64,000 bases of DNA from Altererythrobacter rubellus (GCF_030284385.1 NZ_CP127221.1:558001-622000); one strand, 5' to 3'. Shown: positions 38,134 to 48,239, counted from the stretch's first letter. Notes: a model not told the origin generated them from the sequence alone. Translations and numbers: made by a program.

Positions 38134-39471
38134 ATGAATCGTAAAATCCTAACCCTTTCAACGCTTGGGCTTGGCGCACTTGCCATGGCACAGCCGGCTT
38201 TCGCCGCGCCTGCGGCTGAAGCAGTGGCGGCAGTTCCAAAGCCCGGCAACAATGCATGGATGATGACATCGACCGTCTTGGTCTTGCTCATGATCCTGCC
38301 CGGCCTCGCGCTGTTCTATGGCGGTCTGACGCGGTCAAAGAACATGCTGTCGACAATGACGCAGATCGGCGCGACCGCCGCCTTGGCTATGCTGGTCTGG
38401 GTGATGTGGGGCTTCTCGCTTGCATTCGGATCGACGCAAATCGAAGGCTGGCTCGGCAGCTTCTACAGCACGGGTAGCTACTTCCTTGCGGGAATGAGCG
38501 CGGAAACAACCGCAGCGACATTCACGGATGAAGTCATCTCTGAGTACGTCTTCGTGAGTTTTCAGATGACTTTTGCAGCCATCACAGCCGCGCTCATCCT
38601 GGGCGCCACCGCGGAGCGTATGAAATTCAACGCTGTCATGCTGTTCGTTCCGATCTGGCTGACAATTGTCTATTTCCCGATCGCGCACATGGTGTGGGCC
38701 GGTGACGGGCTCTTGTTCGAGAAAGGCGCGCTCGATTTCGCGGGCGGCACAGTGGTGCACATCAACGCCGGTGTCTCAGGTCTCGTTCTTGCTTACCTAT
38801 TGGGCAAGCGTCGCGGCTACCCGTCAGAGCCAATGCCTCCACACAGCTTGACGCTGACCATGGTGGGCACAGGCCTGCTCTGGGTTGGTTGGTTCGGTTT
38901 CAATGCCGGTTCAGCACTCGAAGCTGATGGCTTCGCTGGTCTCGCGATGATCAACACCTTTGTGGCAACCGCAGCCGGTGCGCTAACCTGGATGGTGATC
39001 GAGCGCATGGCAGGCCACAAGGGCAGTGCCTTGGGCTTCTGCTCTGGCGTGATCGCTGGCCTGGTTGCTGTAACGCCTGCGGCTGGCAATAGCGGTCCGT
39101 TCGGCGCGATTCTGCTCGGCATCGCTTCCTCGGTTGTTTGTTACTTCTTTGTAGCCAAGGTGAAGGCCAAGTTCGGCTATGACGATAGCTTGGACGCATT
39201 CGGCATCCATGGCATCGGCGGTATTGTCGGCGCGATCGGGACAGGTCTGGTCTACCAGCCGTTCCTAGGCGGCCCTGGCGACGGCTCGACCGGCCTGGGT
39301 GCGCAGCTCTGGATCCAGACTGAGGGCGTTCTCATAACCGTCGCTTGGGCAGGTATCGGTACGCTGATTGCGGCCTATGCTGTCAAACTTCTGATCGGCC
39401 TGCGGGTTGATAAAGAAACCGAAGTCGATGGGCTCGATATCTCTGAACACGGAGAACGTGCTTACAACTGA
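38134..39471 (+). CDS. amtB: ammonium transporter AmtB
   Basis: Ammonium channel of 445 residues. A cleavable signal peptide (ILTLSTLGLGALAMAQPAFA) precedes the usual eleven helices. Signatures include GLALFYGGLTRSKN, the pore FAAITAALILGATAERMKF, and the C-terminal DAFGIHGIGGIVGAIGTG with one of the twin His residues. The ATG at 38134 is preceded by AAGGGG; an earlier in-frame codon at 38113 overlaps glnK and adds 7 residues. Confidence 0.95.
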   Translation: MNRKILTLSTLGLGALAMAQPAFAAPAAEAVAAVPKPGNNAWMMTSTVLVLLMILPGLALFYGGLTRSKNMLSTMTQIGATAALAMLVWVMWGFSLAFGSTQIEGWLGSFYSTGSYFLAGMSAETTAATFTDEVISEYVFVSFQMTFAAITAALILGATAERMKFNAVMLFVPIWLTIVYFPIAHMVWAGDGLLFEKGALDFAGGTVVHINAGVSGLVLAYLLGKRRGYPSEPMPPHSLTLTMVGTGLLWVGWFGFNAGSALEADGFAGLAMINTFVATAAGALTWMVIERMAGHKGSALGFCSGVIAGLVAVTPAAGNSGPFGAILLGIASSVVCYFFVAKVKAKFGYDDSLDAFGIHGIGGIVGAIGTGLVYQPFLGGPGDGSTGLGAQLWIQTEGVLITVAWAGIGTLIAAYAVKLLIGLRVDKETEVDGLDISEHGERAYN

Positions 39472-39559
39472 TCAAAAAGTTTGGCGGGGCGGGGAAACCT
39501 CTCCTCTCCCTCCTCGACCCGCCTCACCTCGTTCCTCCTGCGAACGAACAAACTGATAA

Positions 39560-39591
39560 GGGCCGGAGCCATGCGCTTCGGCCCTTTTTTT
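39560..39591 (+). terminator. intrinsic terminator after glnK-amtB
   Basis: GGGCCG (39560-39565) pairs with CGGCCC (39579-39584), and seven T residues follow. It is about 90 bases after the amtB stop. The stretch in between is pyrimidine-rich without a gene. Confidence 0.82.
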
Positions 39592-39680
39592 GTGTGTTGT
39601 ATCCCCGCCACAGCGCGCGATTCGCGAGTTGCATCTGAAGCAATAAGCTTGCGCTGGCACGGGTATCTGCAACATCTTAA

Positions 39681-40040
39681 GAGTATAAAACAAATGGAGA
39701 GCTTGTCGGCTGCGGCGGCTGGCCCCGGCGCGCAACCCTCTATGGCGGCAACCATTCAGCTGGCCGCGATCCGCGCTTGCTCGATCCAGCCAGCGAACGT
39801 GCCTGGATCAGGGCGATGTACACCCATCCCGATCACACCAGAAAAGGCATAGGGAGGCTTATTCTCGACACAGCAGAAGCCGCCGCGCGGGCAGAAGGGT
39901 TCACAGCGATAGAGATGGCCGCCACCATGTCAGGCAAGCCGCTATACAGCGCGTGTGGTTATCAGGTCGAAAGCGAATGGCTTGACGAGAATGGCGCTGT
40001 GCCCGTGCCACTTGCGACGATGTGGAAATGCTTGGTCTAG
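39681..40040 (+). pseudogene. N-terminally truncated GNAT acetyltransferase
   Basis: The frame reads as the central and C-terminal part of a GNAT acetyltransferase: GELVGCGGW, RRATLYGGNHSAGRDP, IRAMYTHPDHTRKGIGRLIL (the acetyl-CoA-binding motif A) and YSACGYQVESEWL. It opens right after an in-frame TAA at 39678-39680, and the usual first 50-60 residues of the fold are absent. The only in-frame ATG (39777) falls inside motif A. The gene therefore appears to have lost its N-terminus. Its stop overlaps the convergent GMC oxidoreductase stop. Confidence 0.65.
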
Positions 40041-41623
40041 GACGTCGCAGCCTTCACAAAGTCTGCGCAGCGCTCGCCGATCATGATGCTTGGCGCATTG
40101 GTGTTGCCGCTGACGATCTTGGGCATGATTGAAGCGTCCGCAATCCATAGCCCTTCAACGCCGCGCGCTTTCAATGTTGACTCCACCACCGCGCCTTCGT
40201 CCGATCCCATGCGACACGTTCCCACGGGATGATAGACTGTGTCCGCACGGCTGCGGATTAGCTCATCCAGCTCAGCGTCATTGTCGAGGTCGATGGGGTA
40301 ACGATCGGTTGGTTTGTAGTCGGCGAGCGGCGGCGCATCAACGATCCGGTGCGATAGGCGAACCCCTGCGCGCATCACCGCCATATCGCGTTCATCATCC
40401 AGGAAATTGGGATCAATCCGCGGCGCGTCTGCGGCGTTCGGAGAGTTCAGTCTCACCGTGCCGCGGCTCTCAGGCCGCAATACGCAGGCATGGAGCGAGA
40501 AACCGTGCCCGTTCACTTTCTCTCGCCCGTGGTCTTCCAGCACAGCAGGAACGAAATGCCATTGCACATCGGGGGCCGGGCTGTCTGGCATTACTTTCCA
40601 GAACCCGCCGCTTTCAGCATAGCATGTCGTCATGATCCCGGTGCGCTTGCGGCGATGCTCGATTATCGCTTTTGCCATACGCCATGTACCCGCAAGCGAA
40701 TTGCCGATCGGATCAGTGGACTGGGTCGCCCAGCCGGATACGTAATCGATATGATCCTGAAGCTCGCTCCCAACTGCCGCCTTGTCGATCACAACATCGA
40801 TACCATGCTGCTGCAAATGTTCGGCCGGCCCGATTCCAGAGAGCATCAGTATCTGAGGAGAATTGAATGCGCCAGCAGACAGGATTACTCCGCGCCTCGC
40901 CTTCACCAATTCGCGTTTACGCCCCCGCTTAATGGCAACACCGGTTACACGGCCGTCTTCGATCACCAGCTTCTCGACCAGTGTGCCGGTACGGATTTCG
41001 AGATTGGGCTTGCCGCGCAGTGGCTCAACATAGGCGCGCGCCGCAGACCAGCGTTCGCCGTCCTTTTGCGTGACTTGATAAAGGCCGAAACCTTCCTGGC
41101 TATCGTCGTTGAAGTCTGTATTGCGCGGCAATTGCAGCTGCGCCGCGCTCTCAACGAAAGCCGTGCTGGTTGGATTGGGCCATTTCTGGTCAGAAACGGA
41201 AAGTGGCCCATCGCCACCGTGATATTCATCACCGCCGCGAATATTGCCTTCGCTACGTTTGAAGTAGGGCAAGACATCCTGATAGGCCCATCCGGCACAT
41301 CCCATGGCGGCCCAATTGTCATAGTCCCACGCATTGCCGCGGATATAGACCATGGCATTGATTGCTGATGACCCGCCGAGGCCCTTGCCGCGTGGTTGAT
41401 ACCCGATGCGGCCATTCAGGCCCTTTTGCGGCACGGTCTCGTAGCGGTAATTGGCGTTCTTCAAAAGGAAGGGCATCATGCCCGGCGTTTTGACCAGGAA
41501 GTTATCATTCTTGCCGCCCGCTTCGATTAGGCAGACGGTCTTGCTGTCGTCTTCGGCAAGCCTGCCGGTAACTGCGCTGCCGGCGCTACCGCCGCCAATT
41601 ACGATGTAATCGAAGGTATCCAT
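40037..41623 (-). CDS. GMC-family FAD oxidoreductase (choline dehydrogenase-like)
   Basis: A 528-residue flavoprotein. The ADP-binding motif YIVIGGGSAGSAVTGRLAED is at the N-terminus. The GMC signature 1 region GKGLGGSSAINAMVYIRG and signature 2 region GAFNSPQILMLSGIGP follow. The C-terminal VYHPVGTCRMGSDEGAVV with the catalytic His and WIADASIMPKIVSGNTNAPSI complete the fold. It probably oxidises a primary or secondary alcohol; BetA function is not supported by context (no betB or betI). It is the last of a three-gene minus-strand run after the sterol-desaturase-like gene. Confidence 0.9.
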   Translation of the reverse strand: MDTFDYIVIGGGSAGSAVTGRLAEDDSKTVCLIEAGGKNDNFLVKTPGMMPFLLKNANYRYETVPQKGLNGRIGYQPRGKGLGGSSAINAMVYIRGNAWDYDNWAAMGCAGWAYQDVLPYFKRSEGNIRGGDEYHGGDGPLSVSDQKWPNPTSTAFVESAAQLQLPRNTDFNDDSQEGFGLYQVTQKDGERWSAARAYVEPLRGKPNLEIRTGTLVEKLVIEDGRVTGVAIKRGRKRELVKARRGVILSAGAFNSPQILMLSGIGPAEHLQQHGIDVVIDKAAVGSELQDHIDYVSGWATQSTDPIGNSLAGTWRMAKAIIEHRRKRTGIMTTCYAESGGFWKVMPDSPAPDVQWHFVPAVLEDHGREKVNGHGFSLHACVLRPESRGTVRLNSPNAADAPRIDPNFLDDERDMAVMRAGVRLSHRIVDAPPLADYKPTDRYPIDLDNDAELDELIRSRADTVYHPVGTCRMGSDEGAVVESTLKARGVEGLWIADASIMPKIVSGNTNAPSIMIGERCADFVKAATS

Positions 41624-41647
41624 TCTCTCTCCTTTTGCGGGAGAGTG

Positions 41648-42595
41648 TTAGGCAGGCTCTTGCTCGCCTGCAATCGCGTTTTCAGATGCAACTGAAGTTT
41701 TTACGATTTGTCTTTCCTGCCAGCGCGCGCGAATTGTATCGGATGTGTCGCGGCTGCCATCGTGAGACCAGCCGGGCTCACGCAACAGGTATGATAGCTT
41801 ATGCTTCCAGGGGCTGCGCCACATATCGCTCAGCATGCCGATCCATTCGTGGAACACTGCCCATAACAGATTGAAGCTGCCCAGCTGTTTGATGATCCCA
41901 TAGCGGATCTTCTCGTCATCGCTTTCAGGCTCGAATGTTCCAAACATCTTGTCCCAGATGATGAAAACGCCGGCATAGTTCCGGTCCAGATAACGCGGAT
42001 TGGTGGCATGATGGACGCGGTGATGGCTAGGGGTATTCATTACCCCCTCGAACCAGCGCGGCATCCTGTCGATCGCCTCAGTGTGGATCCAGAACTGGTA
42101 GATCAGATTGAAGCCGCCACAGATGGCGATCATCAGAGGGTGAAAGCCGAGCAGCACCAGCGGCAATGCGAACAGGAACCCGAAGGTAAACGGCCCGGTC
42201 CAAGTTTGCCTGAGCGCGGTCGAGAGATTGTAGTGCTGGCTTGAGTGGTGGTTCACATGTGCGGCCCACATCCAGCGAATGCGATGACCTGCGCGGTGCA
42301 CCCAGTAATATTTGAGATCGTCGAGCACAAAACACAGCGGCCAGGCCCACCAAACCGCCCACCATTCAGGACCGAAATCAATGAGCCGGTACTCCCACAC
42401 GCCAAGGAAAAGCAGGAAGAAAAACCCGCCAAACAGCAAGCCGGACACCGTGCTGCCGAGGCCGAATGCGAGGCTGGTCAGCGTGTCACGCGGTTCATAG
42501 GCATCCGGCCGGTTGCACCACGCCCAGATCATCTCGATCAGGATAAGCAACACAAAGCCGGGAACGGCATATTCGGTGGGCGAAAAATCAGGCAT
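41648..42595 (-). CDS. sterol desaturase / fatty acid hydroxylase family protein
   Basis: A membrane di-iron enzyme of 315 residues with several hydrophobic segments. The eight-His pattern is visible in HRAGHRIRWMWAAHVNHHSS and HTEAIDRMPRW...HHRVHHATNP. Such proteins hydroxylate or desaturate lipids, sterols or carotenoids. It overlaps the preceding small membrane-protein gene by 8 bases (ATGCCTGA) and is 24 bases from the GMC oxidoreductase, so a hydroxylation followed by alcohol oxidation is conceivable. That pathway idea is inference. Confidence 0.87.
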   Translation of the reverse strand: MPDFSPTEYAVPGFVLLILIEMIWAWCNRPDAYEPRDTLTSLAFGLGSTVSGLLFGGFFFLLFLGVWEYRLIDFGPEWWAVWWAWPLCFVLDDLKYYWVHRAGHRIRWMWAAHVNHHSSQHYNLSTALRQTWTGPFTFGFLFALPLVLLGFHPLMIAICGGFNLIYQFWIHTEAIDRMPRWFEGVMNTPSHHRVHHATNPRYLDRNYAGVFIIWDKMFGTFEPESDDEKIRYGIIKQLGSFNLLWAVFHEWIGMLSDMWRSPWKHKLSYLLREPGWSHDGSRDTSDTIRARWQERQIVKTSVASENAIAGEQEPA

Positions 42596-43004
42596 CGCGT
42601 TCGGACCTTACTCCATTGATGCGATCGGCCCAAGACTGCGCGTGATCGATGGTAAGAATTACAAGGCCAAATCGCCGCTCTCCTGAATCGACAACCAGTT
42701 GCCCTTTGTCGATCCGGCCTGTTGCGGAATGCGTCAGCAATCGTCCGGCAAGTTTGTTTCCATGCCGCTTGAGGAGCAGGAGGCAGCCGGAGCGGTCACG
42801 TAAAATGGCGCCATTTCCATTCGCATCGACAGCAGTCTCGACCGATTCAAAGCCATCAATGGCCTCACTTGCGGCCGCCTGTGCTTCTCTATCGCTTGAA
42901 AGCTGAGGAGTGCTGCCCAGTTTCAGCCACCAGGCAAGCCCCGCCACCGCGAGAATTGCGACAAGCGAACCAAGAAATTGCATGAGTTCAGGCGAAACTT
43001 TCAT
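42588..43004 (-). CDS. hypothetical single-pass membrane protein
   Basis: A 138-residue protein of unknown function. One transmembrane segment near the N-terminus (FLGSLVAILAVAGLAWWL) is followed by a soluble, mostly beta domain (GAILRDRSGCLLLLKRHGNKLAGRLL, RRFGLVILTI). The start at 43004 (MKVSPELMQ) places the helix correctly; an ATG at 43049 would add 15 residues. It overlaps the sterol-desaturase-like gene, suggesting a shared role at the membrane. Confidence 0.7.
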   Translation of the reverse strand: MKVSPELMQFLGSLVAILAVAGLAWWLKLGSTPQLSSDREAQAAASEAIDGFESVETAVDANGNGAILRDRSGCLLLLKRHGNKLAGRLLTHSATGRIDKGQLVVDSGERRFGLVILTIDHAQSWADRINGVRSERDA

Positions 43005-43067
43005 TGAATTTGCAATTGGCACGGAGACCGCTTTGCGGCAAGCAGGCAATCGAGAGAGGAAACATCC

Positions 43068-44489
43068 ATGAAGCCATATCTAAGTCTGATTGCCTTTGCA
43101 GTTTTGAGCGCCGCTCCGTTGTCCGCACAGCAAGCGGATCCCATTGCGAATGTCGAAGCTGAAGCAGAGCGCACGCATCGTGTCGCGCAACAGCTGTGGG
43201 ATTGGGCCGAGCTTGGCTATCTGGAAGAACGCTCCAGCGCGCTGATGGTTGAAGAGCTGACTGCAGAAGGCTTCACCATCGAAGGCGGCATTGCCGAAAT
43301 CCCGACAGCCTTCGTTGCTGAATGGGGCGAAGGCGGCCCGGTGATCGCGATCCTTGCTGAAATGGACGCGCTGCCTGGCATCAATCAGTCGGCTAAGCCG
43401 ACCCGCGATCCAATTGAAGGAAAGGGCGCAGGCCATGCTTGCGGGCACAATTTGTTCGGCGCTGGATCGCTGACTGCGGCCATAGCGGTAAAGAATTGGC
43501 TCGAGGCAACTGGAACTCCCGGCCGAATTCGCCTCTACGGAACCCCCGCGGAAGAGGGCGGATCGGGTAAGGTCTATATGACCCGCGCTGGCATGTTCGA
43601 CGATGTCGATATCGCGATCCACTGGCATGCGGACGACGAAAACAGTGCTGCTGCCCGGACTAGCCTCGCTAACCGCTCCGCGAAGTTTCGCTTTACCGGT
43701 GTTTCTGCGCATGCGGCCGGTGCTCCGGAACGGGGGCGATCCGCGCTGGATGGTGTTGAAGCAATGAACATGATGGCGAACATGATGCACGAGCACATCC
43801 CGCAGGATGCTCGGATGCATTACGTTGTAACGGCAGGCGGCAATGCGCCAAACGTCGTCCCTGATTTTGCGGAGAACTTTTACTATGTCCGTCATCCTGA
43901 ACCACATGGGGTTCAGGAAATCTGGACGCGCCTCGAGGATGCAGCGCGCGGCGCTGCACTAGGCACAGGCACGCAGGTCGAATGGGAGATCATTCACGGC
44001 AATAATCCGCTTCTGGTCAATGAAACGCTGGCGAAAGTTATGGACGCCAAGCTTCGCCAAGTCGGCGGGGTTGAGTATTCTGATGAAGAGCGCGCATGGG
44101 CTGAAGCGATTCAGGAATCGCTGGGTGACGCTGCCAAACCACTAGAGAGTGCCGCCGAAATAGGGGCCTACAACAAGAGTCTGGGCTATGGCTCTACCGA
44201 TGTTGGCGACGTGTCCTGGGCCACGCCAACTGTGGGCATACGCACGGCCACTTGGGTGCCGGGAACAAGCGCGCATAGCTGGCAAGCGGTTGCCGCAAGC
44301 GGGCACTCGATCGGCTATAAGGGGACTATGGTGGCGGCCAAAGCCATGACGCTAATGGCGGTTGAGCTTTATACCAATTCCGACCTGCGGGCGGCCGCGA
44401 GAGCAGAATTCGATCGCTCACGTGGGCCGGACTATCAATACAAGTCCCTACTTGGAGATCGCGCACCGCCCTTGGACTATCGCAAGTAA
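43068..44489 (+). CDS. secreted M20-family amidohydrolase
   Basis: A 473-residue zinc amidohydrolase of the M20D type (related to AbgB and aminoacylases), exported by a signal peptide (LSLIAFAVLSAAPLSAQ). Metal-site motifs are AILAEMDALPG, HACGHNLFG and GTPAEEGGSGK. The dimerisation (lid) domain sits in the middle and AHSWQAVAASGHSIGYKG at the C-terminus. It would cleave acylated or aminobenzoyl-type amides in the periplasm; the substrate is not evident. It is divergent from the small membrane-protein gene. Confidence 0.88.
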   Translation: MKPYLSLIAFAVLSAAPLSAQQADPIANVEAEAERTHRVAQQLWDWAELGYLEERSSALMVEELTAEGFTIEGGIAEIPTAFVAEWGEGGPVIAILAEMDALPGINQSAKPTRDPIEGKGAGHACGHNLFGAGSLTAAIAVKNWLEATGTPGRIRLYGTPAEEGGSGKVYMTRAGMFDDVDIAIHWHADDENSAAARTSLANRSAKFRFTGVSAHAAGAPERGRSALDGVEAMNMMANMMHEHIPQDARMHYVVTAGGNAPNVVPDFAENFYYVRHPEPHGVQEIWTRLEDAARGAALGTGTQVEWEIIHGNNPLLVNETLAKVMDAKLRQVGGVEYSDEERAWAEAIQESLGDAAKPLESAAEIGAYNKSLGYGSTDVGDVSWATPTVGIRTATWVPGTSAHSWQAVAASGHSIGYKGTMVAAKAMTLMAVELYTNSDLRAAARAEFDRSRGPDYQYKSLLGDRAPPLDYRK

Positions 44490-44505
44490 GGGTAAAGACT
44501 GGGCC

Positions 44506-44946
44506 TCAGCTTTTGGACTGTGCGGACAGCGCGTCCATCGCCGCTCTAACCGGCGATACGTCATAACCTGCTTGGCGGGCAGTGGCCGCAATCGCGTCAA
44601 TGTCCTCGCCCGCGCGCGCTTGTGCGAGCGACCAAAGCAAAGTCGAGCGAGTTCCGCTGCGGCAATAGGCAAGAACCTTTCCATTCGCATTGCCAATGGC
44701 CTGCTGCATAGCTTCGACTTGAGGCTCGCCAAAGCCGGCGCTGCCGATCGGAATCGCCAGATAGTCCAGCCCCGCCTTCCGTGCAGCCGCTTCAATCTCC
44801 GGGCCTTGCGGTTCACCGGGAGACTCGCCATCTGGCCGGTTGTTGATGATCAGTGACACGCCTTGACCGGCTGCTTCGACAACGTCGGCTGGCCCGATCT
44901 GCGGGCTGGCTAGCATGGTTGGCGACAAAACGCGGAAATCGCTCAT
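44506..44946 (-). CDS. TIGR01244-type sulfurtransferase/phosphatase domain protein
   Basis: A 146-residue protein of the DUF442 (beta-lactamase-hydrolase-like, N-terminal) family with a dual-specificity-phosphatase fold. The active loop CRSGTRS fits CX5R, and NNRPDGESPGEPQ is the usual family motif. In related bacteria this domain is fused to or sits beside a sulfide-metabolism hydrolase (Blh/ETHE1-like), which is not present here. The start at 44946 (MSDFRVLSP) follows AAGAGAGA; longer frames are not conserved in character. Confidence 0.85.
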   Translation of the reverse strand: MSDFRVLSPTMLASPQIGPADVVEAAGQGVSLIINNRPDGESPGEPQGPEIEAAARKAGLDYLAIPIGSAGFGEPQVEAMQQAIGNANGKVLAYCRSGTRSTLLWSLAQARAGEDIDAIAATARQAGYDVSPVRAAMDALSAQSKS

Positions 44947-45236
44947 GACTCTCTCTTCTTGAATTCTCATGTCGGCGCAGGATGGTTCCTCGCGCCATTT
45001 GCGGCACACCAGCAAGGAATTTTCGAACACGCTACAATGCGAAAATGTCACATTTGCGCGCCTATGCTGGTACTCGTACTAAAATATTCGCACAAATGAT
45101 CTTTGTGCGCTATGTTTCATATCAGTGAGGTGGGGTTCAGCAAAATCGCTGTGCTGCCTACTGCGTCGACAAAGCTGTCCGTCCACAGCGTTTGCGCGAG
45201 GTTTTTCGGGCGGAGTTACAAGGTACGAAGTAGGTT

Positions 45237-45974
45237 ATGGGTTACGATAGAGGGCGCCGCCGCGGACGGGACAAGCGCGACGGGTTCGGTGAAGATAGCT
45301 TCGATCCATTTGGCGGCGGCGGTGATTCTTTTCCCCCACGCGACAATTTTGGTCAGCAAGATCGGTTTGGCGGCGGTGGCCGCCGGTTTGGCGATGATCG
45401 CGGCTCTGGCGGCGGTGATCGATTCGGCGGCGGCGGACGCGGCCCAGGCGGCGGCGGTGGCGGTGGCGGTTTCAGCCGTATGCCCGCCCAGGTTGTCGGC
45501 ACCGGCAAGGGAACTGTGAAGTTCTTTAATAGTCAAAAAGGCTTTGGCTTCATTCAGCAGGAAACTGGCGGCGAAGATATCTTCGTGCATATCAGCGCTG
45601 TCGAGCGTGCTGGGCTAGAAGGTCTCGCGGAAGGTCAGGAGCTCGAATTCAATCTGGTCGATCGTGGCGGCAAGGTGTCCGCGCAAGATCTTCAGGTTGT
45701 TGGTGATGTGATTGCGGTTGAGCAGAAAACTGTGGCTCCGCAACGCGAACTAACTGGTGAGAAAGCTACTGGAACGGTCAAGTTTTTCAACTCGATGAAG
45801 GGCTTTGGCTTCCTGACTCGTGACGATGGTCAGCCAGATGCATTTGTACACATCAGTGCGGTAGAGCGTTCTGGCCTACAGGAAATCAATGAAGGTGAGC
45901 GTTTCGAGTTTGATCTCGAAGTTGATCGACGAGGCAAGCACTCTGCGGTCAATCTCGTTCCCGTCCAGGATTGA
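45237..45974 (+). CDS. tandem cold-shock-domain protein with glycine-rich N-terminus
   Basis: A 245-residue RNA/DNA-binding protein. Residues 1-80 are a disordered Gly/Arg/Asp/Phe-rich region with repeated [11 protein letters not shown] and RGPGGGG blocks. Two cold-shock domains follow, at about 90-150 ([15 protein letters not shown] and [13 protein letters not shown]) and 177-240 ([15 protein letters not shown] and [13 protein letters not shown]); both have intact RNP1 and RNP2-like motifs. The roughly 290 bases upstream have no gene and may form a long 5' leader, as in cold-shock mRNAs. It is followed by a terminator. Confidence 0.92.
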   Translation: MGYDRGRRRGRDKRDGFGEDSFDPFGGGGDSFPPRDNFGQQDRFGGGGRRFGDDRGSGGGDRFGGGGRGPGGGGGGGGFSRMPAQVVGTGKGTVKFFNSQKGFGFIQQETGGEDIFVHISAVERAGLEGLAEGQELEFNLVDRGGKVSAQDLQVVGDVIAVEQKTVAPQRELTGEKATGTVKFFNSMKGFGFLTRDDGQPDAFVHISAVERSGLQEINEGERFEFDLEVDRRGKHSAVNLVPVQD

Positions 45975-46032
45975 TACGCGCTGACGGCGGCATGTTTGAC
46001 CGCTGACCAGCACATGATTAGATGACGTGGAG

Positions 46033-46064
46033 ATGGCGGTCCGATGGGCCGCCATTTCTCTTTC
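46033..46064 (+). terminator. intrinsic terminator after the cold-shock gene
   Basis: ATGGCGGTCC (46033-46042) pairs with GGGCCGCCAT (46046-46055, one wobble) around a 3-base loop and is followed by a T-rich run. It isolates the cold-shock gene from argD. Confidence 0.72.
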
Positions 46065-46095
46065 TAGAGCGCGCATATAAATTGAGGGTTTTGCC

Positions 46096-47277
46096 ATGTC
46101 GATCACACCATTGATGCCTGTCTATCCCCGTTGCGGCGTACGTCCTGTACGCGGCGAGCATTGTCACCTCATCGATGAGGACGGCACTCGCTATCTCGAT
46201 TTTGCCAGCGGGATTGCCGTGAACCTGCTTGGTCATTCACATGAGGGGCTGATCTCCGCTATTCAGAAACAGGCCGCCACATTAATGCATGTGTCGAACC
46301 TATATGGCAGCCCGCAAGGGGAGAAGCTGGCTCAACAGCTTGTCGACAAAACCTTCGCTGATACAGTTTTCTTCACTAATTCAGGCGCCGAGGCAGTTGA
46401 AACCGCAATCAAGACCGCGCGCGCCTATCATCAGCACGAGGACGATAGCACTCGCTTTGAGTTGATCACATTTGCCAACGCGTTTCATGGCCGCACGATG
46501 GCGACGATCAGCGCATCGAACCAGGAAAAGATGCACCACGGTTTCTCGCCGCTTCTTGCAGGCTTCAAATATGCCGAGTTTGATAATCTGGAGTCGGCCA
46601 AGGCGCTGATGGGACCAAACACAGCTGGTTTTCTGGTTGAACCTATTCAGGGCGAAGGCGGTATTCGCCCTGCATCCGACGAGTTCATGAAAGGCCTGCG
46701 TGCGCTCGCAGACGAGCATGATCTGATGCTGGTTCTGGACGAAGTGCAATGCGGCGTAGCGCGCACCGGTACTCTTTATGCCTATGAACAATACGGCATT
46801 GTGCCTGACATTGTGGCAACGGCGAAAGGTATAGGCGGCGGTTTCCCGCTTGGCGCATGCTTGGCGACTGAGAAGGCTGCGCGCGGAATGACCTTCGGTA
46901 CGCATGGCTCGACCTATGGTGGCAACGCTCTTGCGATGGCGGCTGGATCAGCCGTGATGGAGGCCGTAGCTAACGACGAATTTCTTGGCGAAGTGCGCGA
47001 GAAGGGTGAGCGCCTGCGCAGCCGGCTCGAACAGTTTATCGGCAACTATCCTGAGCTCTTCGAGCTCGTCCGTGGCAAGGGGCTGATGCTGGGCATGAAG
47101 ATGAAGGTCGAAAGCCGTCCGTTCTTTGTGCATTTGCGTGACAATCATCAGCTTCTGACCGTTGCTGCGGGCGACAACACATTGCGTGTGTTGCCTCCCT
47201 TGGTCGTCGGCGACGCCGAGATCGAGGAGTTCTTCGAGAAGCTGTCGGCTGGCGCAGCCAGCTACGAAAATCCGTAG
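46096..47277 (+). CDS. argD: acetylornithine transaminase
   Basis: PLP enzyme of 393 residues converting N-acetylglutamate semialdehyde to N-acetylornithine. The class III motif is [14 protein letters not shown], and the PLP lysine is in [27 protein letters not shown] follows. It may also act as a succinyldiaminopimelate aminotransferase, as in other bacteria. It is linked to argF, 8 bases downstream. Confidence 0.94.
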   Translation: MSITPLMPVYPRCGVRPVRGEHCHLIDEDGTRYLDFASGIAVNLLGHSHEGLISAIQKQAATLMHVSNLYGSPQGEKLAQQLVDKTFADTVFFTNSGAEAVETAIKTARAYHQHEDDSTRFELITFANAFHGRTMATISASNQEKMHHGFSPLLAGFKYAEFDNLESAKALMGPNTAGFLVEPIQGEGGIRPASDEFMKGLRALADEHDLMLVLDEVQCGVARTGTLYAYEQYGIVPDIVATAKGIGGGFPLGACLATEKAARGMTFGTHGSTYGGNALAMAAGSAVMEAVANDEFLGEVREKGERLRSRLEQFIGNYPELFELVRGKGLMLGMKMKVESRPFFVHLRDNHQLLTVAAGDNTLRVLPPLVVGDAEIEEFFEKLSAGAASYENP

Positions 47278-47285
47278 GGCTGCTG

Positions 47286-48239
47286 ATGCCGGAACCACTC
47301 GATCTTGCGCCTGAGGTGCGCAGCTTTCTCGATCTGTCCGATGCTGGAGGCGATGCAATCGCGGCGATGATTGCAGATGCAATCGATCGCAAAGCAGCGC
47401 GTCTAGGCTGGCCGAAGGGTAGGCCTGACGAAGATCAACCATTGGCAGGTCATGTCCTGGGTATGGTTTTTGAAAAGAATTCGACACGCACGCGCGTCAG
47501 CTTTGACATCGCGATGCGGCAATTGGGGGGCTCGTCATTGATCCTCGATTCCGCTTCAAGTCAGCTTGGGCGCGGAGAATCGATTGCGGATACCGCGCGC
47601 GTGCTGAGCCGTATGGTTGACGTCATCATGATGCGGACAGACGATCATGCCAAGGTCGAAGAGATGGCACATTATGCGCATGTGCCGGTCATTAACGGTC
47701 TGACCGATCGCTCTCACCCCTGCCAGATCGTGGCCGACCTCCTTACGATAATCGAGCATGGCAAGACACTGCCCGGCCTTGAAGTGGCGTGGTTTGGCGA
47801 TGGCAACAATGTGCTTCATTCGATACTGGAAGCTGCCGGATTGATGAAGTTCAATGTGCGCGTGGCAACACCAGCCGGCTATCAGCCGGAAAGTGAGTTC
47901 GTGGACCTGGTAAAGGCAGGCGGTAGCAAGGTCATGCTAACTCAGGATGCCGGGCTTGCGGCAACTGGTGCTGACATCATTGTCACCGACACCTGGGTTT
48001 CGATGGGTCAGGATCACGCGCATAACAAGCTTGCCGCGATGGCGCCCTATCAGGTCAATGAGGCATTGATGGCAATGGCGAAGGACGATGCGAAATTCCT
48101 GCACTGTCTGCCGGCGCATGTCGATGAAGAGGTCAGCAAGGCTGTGTTCGAAAGCGATCAGTCAGTTGTATTCGATGAGGCTGAGAACCGAATCCATGCG
48201 CAGAAATCGATATTGCGCTGGTGCTTTGGTCAGCTTTAG
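47286..48239 (+). CDS. argF: ornithine carbamoyltransferase
   Basis: Forms citrulline from ornithine and carbamoyl phosphate (317 residues). The carbamoyl-phosphate site is [12 protein letters not shown] is intact and the ornithine loop HCLPAH is near the C-terminus. The position directly behind argD indicates anabolic rather than catabolic function. hslO starts 54 bases downstream. Confidence 0.96.
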   Translation: MPEPLDLAPEVRSFLDLSDAGGDAIAAMIADAIDRKAARLGWPKGRPDEDQPLAGHVLGMVFEKNSTRTRVSFDIAMRQLGGSSLILDSASSQLGRGESIADTARVLSRMVDVIMMRTDDHAKVEEMAHYAHVPVINGLTDRSHPCQIVADLLTIIEHGKTLPGLEVAWFGDGNNVLHSILEAAGLMKFNVRVATPAGYQPESEFVDLVKAGGSKVMLTQDAGLAATGADIIVTDTWVSMGQDHAHNKLAAMAPYQVNEALMAMAKDDAKFLHCLPAHVDEEVSKAVFESDQSVVFDEAENRIHAQKSILRWCFGQL

